Source of the DNA: Sulfobacillus sp.
Lineage (GTDB): Bacteria > Bacillota > Sulfobacillia > Sulfobacillales > Sulfobacillaceae
Direction: 5' to 3'
DNA: 64,000 nucleotides
NCBI GenBank assembly: GCA_027343695.1
Contig: DAHWKJ010000030.1
Span: 56,650-120,649, forward strand
Below the pieces are notes generated by a model. The model searched no databases. It worked only from the letters and a program-made list of their open reading frames with translations, and had not been told where the DNA came from. Position 1 is the first letter of the stretch. Each line of letters begins with the position of its first letter. This document shows, in pieces, positions 57,860-64,000 of the stretch. The position numbers and the translations under genes were made by a program.

Positions 57860-59197
57860 TTGATGACGAAATTTGTTAGAATAGGTCGGAGCACGGTGGG
57901 GAGGGTTCTTATGGTTTGGATTGTCGTAAGTGTCGCGTTGGCGATAGTGGGAGGATATTTGGGTTTTTCTCGACCGCGGTGGGGATGGTTACTGTTAGTC
58001 ATTGCGGCCGTCATGGTGGAGATTATCCATGCATTCTATCCGCGGATTGAACAGTATATTCCATTTGTTGGCGTCGGAATAGGAGTCTTCGCCAGGTCAT
58101 TGGCACAATGGCGCACCTGGTGGCCGCGCGTTTTTACGCGTCGCCGTCTCTATTTATGGTTTTTGCTCTATCTGCTGGTCATTGCGGTGGCCACCGTGGT
58201 GGCCATAGACCCCCGGGTCTCGTTGCGTTACGCGGTAGGAGTACCCGCCGTACTGTGGATCACCACGCTCTACTTTCCTTTCTTAGCCCATGAGGGTGCG
58301 ATGACCATCCGTAAACTGGCCCAGAGCTGGGCTATTATCGGATCCGTCTTGGCGGTTTCGGCAGGCATTGGGGCCGTCGTCTTTCATAGTGGGTTTCCTG
58401 TACCTGTCGGTCATCGGGTTATCTTGGCTTGGCAATGGCCGTTTGCGAACAAAAATACACTCGGAATGATGATGACGTTTGCGGTACCGGCGGCCTTCGG
58501 ATTGATTTTTCATCCGCGCCAGATGTCTTCCGCCAGGCGAGGCGTCAGCATTGCGCTGTTTGTGCTGACCGTATTAGGGGATGCCCTGAGTTACTCGCGT
58601 TCAGGATGGATTGCGGCCGCGATTGGAGTGGGCGTGTTCGTGATGGCGTTCTTTGGCCGCAAGGGATTTATTGGCATGCTAATAGGGGTTCCGCTGGCTT
58701 TTGTCGCGCTGGTCTTGAAGACCGGAATTCATCGGTGGGAACTGTTGTGGCACAAAGGCTTAAACGGTCGAACCGTTTTATGGCGAGCGGGGTTTCGGGC
58801 GCTTCAACACCATTGGTGGTTTGGGGTCGGACCGGGCAATTCGCCACAAGCCATACTGCCCTATGTCCCGTCGGTATACGCGGGAGTGACTCCTCAAGAT
58901 AGCATCTTGCGCACTGCTGTAGAGATAGGACTCGTGGGTCTCACCATATGGTTGGTTATCGTGGTGGGAGGCGTGTTACGACTCGCGCGTCAATTTTGGT
59001 TGAATCGACGATCGGCAACCAGCCGATGGGAAATCACCATGGTCGGTTCGTTACTGTTGGCTACCTTGGCTCAACAAATGGTTGAGTCGCTCTTTTTGGG
59101 TGGGGTGTCTTTCGGAGACTTTTTCTTCACCATTCTCATCTCTTGGGTTTGGATGATGGAATTTCAGGGGCGCCATGCGCGTTTAGGAAGTGACTAA
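57860..59197 (+). CDS. O-antigen ligase/Wzy-like polysaccharide polymerase
   Basis: Polytopic; LTVLGDALSYSRSGWIAAAIGVGVFV, ALQHHWWFGVGPGNS, LRTAVEIGLVGLTIWL. Confidence 0.85.
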   Translation: MMTKFVRIGRSTVGRVLMVWIVVSVALAIVGGYLGFSRPRWGWLLLVIAAVMVEIIHAFYPRIEQYIPFVGVGIGVFARSLAQWRTWWPRVFTRRRLYLWFLLYLLVIAVATVVAIDPRVSLRYAVGVPAVLWITTLYFPFLAHEGAMTIRKLAQSWAIIGSVLAVSAGIGAVVFHSGFPVPVGHRVILAWQWPFANKNTLGMMMTFAVPAAFGLIFHPRQMSSARRGVSIALFVLTVLGDALSYSRSGWIAAAIGVGVFVMAFFGRKGFIGMLIGVPLAFVALVLKTGIHRWELLWHKGLNGRTVLWRAGFRALQHHWWFGVGPGNSPQAILPYVPSVYAGVTPQDSILRTAVEIGLVGLTIWLVIVVGGVLRLARQFWLNRRSATSRWEITMVGSLLLATLAQQMVESLFLGGVSFGDFFFTILISWVWMMEFQGRHARLGSD

Positions 59198-59258
59198 GGA
59201 AGAACCTATTCCCGATGTGTCTCACACCTGCGTTGGCTTCGGAAAGATCCACAGCACG

Positions 59259-60617
59259 CTACTTCTTATTCCGCGTGGACCATTGAAACAGTGTTTGAAA
59301 GATGATGGATAGATCCTTCCACCAGGACCAATTCTTGGCATAGTGTAGATCGAAGGCCGCTTTGTCTTCGGGCGAAGAAGTATAACTGCCAGCAACCTGG
59401 GCCAGTCCGGTGAGGCCAGGCGTACTGACATGGCGAAGATCATAATAGGCAATGGACTGCCGATGCTGATCCACAAAAATGGGACGCTCGGGGCGTGGCC
59501 CGACTAACGACATGTCCCCTTTAAGAATATTCCAGAGTTGGGGCAGCTCGTCCAAGTGCGACGCTCGGAGAAATCGGCCTAATCGGGTGACCCGAGGATC
59601 TCGGCTTGCTGCCAGTACGGGTCCGGTTAGGTCTTCGGCATTGGGGACCATCGTACGGAATTTTAGCAGCAAAAAAGACCGGCCGCCTGCGGCAACTCGT
59701 TCTTGTCGGTATAAAATAGGGCGTCCTGAGTCAAGATAGATTGCCAGGGCAATGGCTCCGAAACAGGGGATACCCACGATAATACCCACTGCGGAGACCG
59801 CAATATCTGCAATGCGCTTAAAGACCGCCGAGCCATGGCGAGTTCGAATCGAAGCCAGAGAAAACATTGGAGATTCTCCTACGGTGGTTAAATCTGCACC
59901 GCTCACTAGGAGGTCGTATGTGTCTGGGGTCCATAGGCAAGGAATATTGAGAGCCATACAATTCAGAAAGTATCGTTCTCGCAAATTCTTTGGTACCGAT
60001 CCGAGTACGACGGCCCCGATGTTTTGGAACCGGCTAGGCTCGGTGGCTTCGCCAGGAGTAGCGTATACGACTCGGATTCGGGGCAGGAACTGTCCCGCCT
60101 GCACCGTAAGGTCGTTCCACTCGGACTCCATTCCCACCGCAAGCACATTGATTGACGGGGCATGCCGTAGGGTGATGGACCGATACGCGAGCCGCCATCC
60201 GATAAAAATCGGGATTTCCAGCGCGATCGAGATCAAGAACACCGAGCGGGGTAAACCAAAGTTGACCAAAAGATAGGTGAGCGCCAAGGTGAAAAAGCCG
60301 TTGACTAAGATCGCAGTCGCGACCGCACCCCTCAATTCGTTAGAGGTTTTATGACTGGCATTACCATAGAGACCGTAAAGATAAAAGACCACGAGGAGGG
60401 TGACAAATTGCCATAAAGCAATCCTTTGGTATGCCTGCCAGTTATAGACCGGAGGCAGTCGCCATCCGAATCGAGCGACAAACGATAGCACGGTGGAAAT
60501 GAATAAAAACAGCATATCCGCAATCATCATAAGAATGACGTCGCGGTATGGATGTCTACGGTAGTCTCCCAAAGGTGTCCCTCCCCACATCCCGACACGA
60601 ACCCTATCTCCGTACAT
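59259..60617 (-). CDS. Polyprenyl glycosylphosphotransferase (WbaP/CpsE-like initiating transferase)
   Basis: FKRIADIAVSAVGIIVGIPCFGAIALAIYLDSGRPILYRQERVAAGGRSFLLLKFRTMV...LRASHLDELPQLWNILKGDMSLVGPRPERP. Confidence 0.93.
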   Translation of the reverse strand: MYGDRVRVGMWGGTPLGDYRRHPYRDVILMMIADMLFLFISTVLSFVARFGWRLPPVYNWQAYQRIALWQFVTLLVVFYLYGLYGNASHKTSNELRGAVATAILVNGFFTLALTYLLVNFGLPRSVFLISIALEIPIFIGWRLAYRSITLRHAPSINVLAVGMESEWNDLTVQAGQFLPRIRVVYATPGEATEPSRFQNIGAVVLGSVPKNLRERYFLNCMALNIPCLWTPDTYDLLVSGADLTTVGESPMFSLASIRTRHGSAVFKRIADIAVSAVGIIVGIPCFGAIALAIYLDSGRPILYRQERVAAGGRSFLLLKFRTMVPNAEDLTGPVLAASRDPRVTRLGRFLRASHLDELPQLWNILKGDMSLVGPRPERPIFVDQHRQSIAYYDLRHVSTPGLTGLAQVAGSYTSSPEDKAAFDLHYAKNWSWWKDLSIIFQTLFQWSTRNKK

Positions 60618-60772
60618 TATAACGCCATAAATTGCAAAAGGTTTCTTCTATTATTCAATCAAATTCCAGCAGGTTTCGCAATCATTGGCGCGCATGGTAA
60701 CATGACCGATGTAACCGTCATCGCGCGACAAGCGTTATCTATGGGATAAACGGTGTGGAAGGAGGGGAGTGG

Positions 60773-62335
60773 ATGCGATCGGGGTGGACGGGCGTTGGAG
60801 CCATGGCGGTAGCGATAATCTCCTTGGCGATGCTTCATCCATGGACACAGGGCGCCAAAGGGCCATCTGCCGTTGGCCCGGTCGCACACGCGGGGGCGGA
60901 TGCGCATGGATATCCCAAAGTGTCTCGCGCACAGCAAACCCAGGCGATTCTGCGTCGGTCGGATACGGCGGCCTTTCGGGTGAATTCACCGGCTTCGACA
61001 TACTGGGCAGGTGTCGTGGAGGGCTTTTATGGACCGACTTGGTCGAATCGCAGCACCATTCAAGTCTTTAAATTCATGACCCAACATCACCTGAATACGT
61101 TTGTCTATGCACCGAAAAACGATGCGTACCTGAGAGCGTCGTGGAACCAACCCTATCCTAAGTCGGCCTTAACTCACCTGGCCCAATTAGCCATAGCCGC
61201 TCGCGGACTGCACATTAATTTTGTGGTATCGATTAGTCCTGGGCTCTCTATCGTCTATAGCAATCCCAAAGATCGTGCTCAGCTCTTGATGAAAATTAAC
61301 CAGCTAAAAAGCATCGGGGTGCAGAGTTTCATGCTGAGTTTCGACGACATTCCCGAGACTTTGGACCCTACCGACCAGGCGGTGTACGGGAACAATCTAG
61401 GGGCAGCACAAAGTGCGTTGGCGAACTACGTGCTTAAGCAAGAAACTACAGTAGATCCGGCTTTTCATATGATTTTCACTCCCACGGTGTATTGGGGAGA
61501 CCATGCAAATCCCTACTGGGATAATTTACGGCAAGATTTAAACCCTCGAGTACCGGTGGTTTGGACCGGACCCCGTGTGTTATCCACCACCATCACGGTG
61601 CAAGATGTGCAGTTAGCACGCCAGGCTTTGGGCCACCCGTTGGTCATTTGGGACAATTATCCGGTTAATGACTATTCGTATGTAATGTATCATCGACCCC
61701 AGTTATTTATGGGCCCTTTGGTGGGGAGGCAGGCAGGGGTTATCCATCGAGTGCAGGGGTATTTAATGAATCCCATGTTGCAACCGCTTGCATCGGAGGT
61801 AGCTTTGTGGACGGCCGGAACATTTTTACACGATCCGGTAGGCTATAAGCCGTCTCTGTCATGGACTCATGCGATCGCGGGGATTGGCGGAAAATCCGAT
61901 GCAGCCTTTAAGATCTTTTGTGAAGATTCGTCGGCGAGCTATCTCGACCCCAACGCTACCAATACCGTGGCACCCGAGGTCTCAGCATTTTGGCAAACCT
62001 ATCAACAGCACGGGAACCTTAAGTCCACGAGCCTATACCACGCGTTTCAGGCAATGTCCCAAGTCAATACCCAATTGGCACAGGGGCTAAACCCCCGACT
62101 CTATCAGGAAATCAAGCCGTGGGCGCAACAGTTGTCATTGGAAGGGTCGACCGGAGTCGCCGTGATCGGGTTACTCGAGCACAGTCTTGAGGGTGGCTCG
62201 ATCTCGTCCTCCAGAGTCAATGCCGTCGCTGCCACCGCAAGTCAGGTGGTTCATGCTCCTAATACCCTAGGGGTCACAGCGGCGGTAGACCAATGGATTA
62301 GCCAGGCCCAGACAATGCCAGCATTCTCCGGCTAG
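60773..62335 (+). CDS. Secreted GH84-type beta-N-acetylglucosaminidase
   Basis: Signal-peptide-like N-terminus; WAGVVEGFYGPTWSNRSTIQVFKFMTQHHLNTFVYAPKNDAYLRASWNQPYP; FVVSISPGLS; catalytic-type MLSFDDIPE. Confidence 0.88.
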   Translation: MRSGWTGVGAMAVAIISLAMLHPWTQGAKGPSAVGPVAHAGADAHGYPKVSRAQQTQAILRRSDTAAFRVNSPASTYWAGVVEGFYGPTWSNRSTIQVFKFMTQHHLNTFVYAPKNDAYLRASWNQPYPKSALTHLAQLAIAARGLHINFVVSISPGLSIVYSNPKDRAQLLMKINQLKSIGVQSFMLSFDDIPETLDPTDQAVYGNNLGAAQSALANYVLKQETTVDPAFHMIFTPTVYWGDHANPYWDNLRQDLNPRVPVVWTGPRVLSTTITVQDVQLARQALGHPLVIWDNYPVNDYSYVMYHRPQLFMGPLVGRQAGVIHRVQGYLMNPMLQPLASEVALWTAGTFLHDPVGYKPSLSWTHAIAGIGGKSDAAFKIFCEDSSASYLDPNATNTVAPEVSAFWQTYQQHGNLKSTSLYHAFQAMSQVNTQLAQGLNPRLYQEIKPWAQQLSLEGSTGVAVIGLLEHSLEGGSISSSRVNAVAATASQVVHAPNTLGVTAAVDQWISQAQTMPAFSG

Positions 62336-62345
62336 ACACATATTT

Positions 62346-63458
62346 CTACGGTTTAGGGAATGTGCGAGCGAGTTTCAGTCGGTATTGGCGAAACGATAAC
62401 TCCTTGAGGGCTCTGGCACTTAATCCGCGCACCGGTATGCCTCCACGTAATACCCACCCCACACCTTGTCCCGGATCTAGAGAAATAAGCATTCCGCGCA
62501 GGCGCGGCGAAAAGCGGTTGTTGTCCAACGGTTTCCCTTGGATGAGTCGGCCAATGGTGGTTCCCACGTAGTGGCCCGCTATGGTTGCTAATTGGGCGGT
62601 AGCGGGGACATCCTTGCCGTCGACTGCGACCTTCCACAGGTCCCCGGCTACAAAAATTCGGTCCGCAACTTGGCCGTTCGGGCTGGCGATAGGGAACCCC
62701 TGAGGGTCCAGGCGAAGACCGGTGCTTCGAATCCATTTGGGAACAGCAATGCCACCAGCCCACACTAAGACGTCAAAGCCATAGTGATCCCGATCCAGCA
62801 CGACGGAATGTTCTTCGATGCGTTGCACTTTTTGTCCCAGCACCACCGTTACGTCCGCACGTAATAATCGTTGATGGGCGTATTCGGCGAGCCCACGGCC
62901 GAGGGCAGGCAGCAAGCGGCGAGCCGCTTCAATGAGGATCACGTCGTGGTCGGAGGCAAGCATACCAGCAACTTCGACCCCAGTTAATCCCCCACCCACC
63001 ACGGCCACACGCTGCGCTTTATGGTACTGCAAAGCCTCTTTGATCCGCGCGGTATCTTCGGCGTTTCTCAAGGGATGGCCATACTCTTGAAGCCCTGGGA
63101 TAGGCGGCATGGAGGGTGACGAGCCAGATGCCAATACGAGCCAATCATACGCCACCTTACCACCGTCGGCAGTCAAGACCACGGGGGGCGACTGCTGGAT
63201 GCCAATAGCCGTGGTCTTGAGGTGTTTCACGCGGGTTTCGTTCAAGATGTCGGCGTAGGCTACGACGTGTTGGGAGATGGTGCCGTGCGCCGAAAGAGCT
63301 TCGGGCAGTTCCGGAATTAATTCGTGGGCGCTCCCGGGCTCCACGAGTTGCACCCGGATATCCGGAATGTCTTGTAGGGCACCAATTGCGGCAAGGCCCG
63401 CATAGCCACCACCTACTACGACTACCTCAACTGACAAATGGGGACCCTCCTTTATCAA
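62346..63458 (-). CDS. NAD(P)H dehydrogenase (NDH-2-like) FAD-dependent oxidoreductase
   Basis: VVVVGGGYAGLAAIGAL, RVAVVGGGLTGVEVAGMLA, VLVWAGGIAVPKWI, RIFVAGDLWKV. Confidence 0.85.
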   Translation of the reverse strand: MIKEGPHLSVEVVVVGGGYAGLAAIGALQDIPDIRVQLVEPGSAHELIPELPEALSAHGTISQHVVAYADILNETRVKHLKTTAIGIQQSPPVVLTADGGKVAYDWLVLASGSSPSMPPIPGLQEYGHPLRNAEDTARIKEALQYHKAQRVAVVGGGLTGVEVAGMLASDHDVILIEAARRLLPALGRGLAEYAHQRLLRADVTVVLGQKVQRIEEHSVVLDRDHYGFDVLVWAGGIAVPKWIRSTGLRLDPQGFPIASPNGQVADRIFVAGDLWKVAVDGKDVPATAQLATIAGHYVGTTIGRLIQGKPLDNNRFSPRLRGMLISLDPGQGVGWVLRGGIPVRGLSARALKELSFRQYRLKLARTFPKP

Positions 63459-63558
63459 ACTCTAATGGGATGCTCGTGGCGTGAACGGGAAAAGGTCCCG
63501 TGCCGTGAGCGGGCGTCTGATACTTAGCATATAGTCTATTGAATCGAGTACAAAGCGT

Positions 63559-63753
63559 CTAGCGATACTCCGCTTGCAGTCGACCCCATTCGTCGCAGTG
63601 ATGACGGAACGCCTCGGCACGTAGTGGATCGAGTGTGGCACAGCGCTCGGAAAAATATGCTAACATATCGGGCGTGAAATGGGAAAGCCCGATTAACAAC
63701 CCTTGTGCTGACCTAGGACGGAATATGACAAAGAGGATCTGGGGCCAAAACAT
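63559..63753 (-). CDS. Hypothetical small protein, 64 aa
   Basis: Minus-strand ORF FTPDMLAYFSERCATLDPLRAEAFRHHCDEWGRLQAEYR; no homology recognised. Confidence 0.4.
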   Translation of the reverse strand: MFWPQILFVIFRPRSAQGLLIGLSHFTPDMLAYFSERCATLDPLRAEAFRHHCDEWGRLQAEYR

Positions 63754-63904
63754 CGCAGTGGACTTAGAAAGATGGGTACGACTCCCGTAAAACGTCGGCT
63801 AGACCGAGCAAAATGACCGCCTGCCTTGGGTTGTGCTCCGTCTAAATCTTATCCGTGGCCATATCACGTTGTGTTGGCGGGGGTTGCAACCGGGGCCCTG
63901 CAAA

Positions 63905-64000
63905 TTATTTTTGTTGAAGTTTCTTCCTGGCAGCCTCCACTATTGGCGTTTCAATCTCCTGGGATAATAGATAGCGCCCTTTTTGGAGTTTTGTTAACGG
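63905..64000 (-). CDS. 3' end of a CDS running off the right edge
   Basis: Minus strand open from the edge to TAA at 63905: ..PLTKLQKGRYLLSQEIETPIVEAARKKLQQK*. Confidence 0.45.
   Translation of the reverse strand, partial: PLTKLQKGRYLLSQEIETPIVEAARKKLQQK

Noticed and set aside
1-64000. CRISPR array, rRNA or tRNA genes
   Set aside because: No regularly spaced repeats, no rRNA-like segment and no convincing tRNA fold noticed by eye; a tRNAscan/CRISPR search was not possible.

Overview
This 64-kb window is almost fully coding. It looks like a chromosomal segment of an acidophilic Firmicute; gene content and order would fit a Sulfobacillus-like organism, but that is inference and I could run no search. 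The left third is a conserved housekeeping backbone: smc-ftsY-[inserted glycosyltransferase]-ylxM-ffh-rpsP-rimM-trmD-rplS-lepB-rbgA-rnhB, then topA-trmFO-xerC-hslV-hslU-codY. The rest is accessory: two exopolysaccharide loci, a methionine locus under a SAM-I riboswitch with a split MetE pair and a YitJ-type fusion, otsA/otsB trehalose genes behind a MurJ-like flippase, an SNF2 helicase/SWIM pair, a double-length ThyX-like protein, and a SoeABC/DmsABC-like molybdoenzyme with a divergent LysR regulator. No rRNA, tRNA, CRISPR array or intact mobile element was recognised. The best leads are: (1) a ydaO-type c-di-AMP riboswitch with its own promoter and terminator upstream of a GT4 glycosyltransferase inserted between ftsY and ylxM; (2) a SAM-I riboswitch over a Zn-ligand-less MetE-like protein, a core MetE and a homocysteine methyltransferase/MTHFR fusion; (3) a MurJ gene whose only well-placed start appears to be CTG; (4) a tandem ThyX-like protein with degenerate signature motifs; (5) several unassigned palindromes and hairpins.
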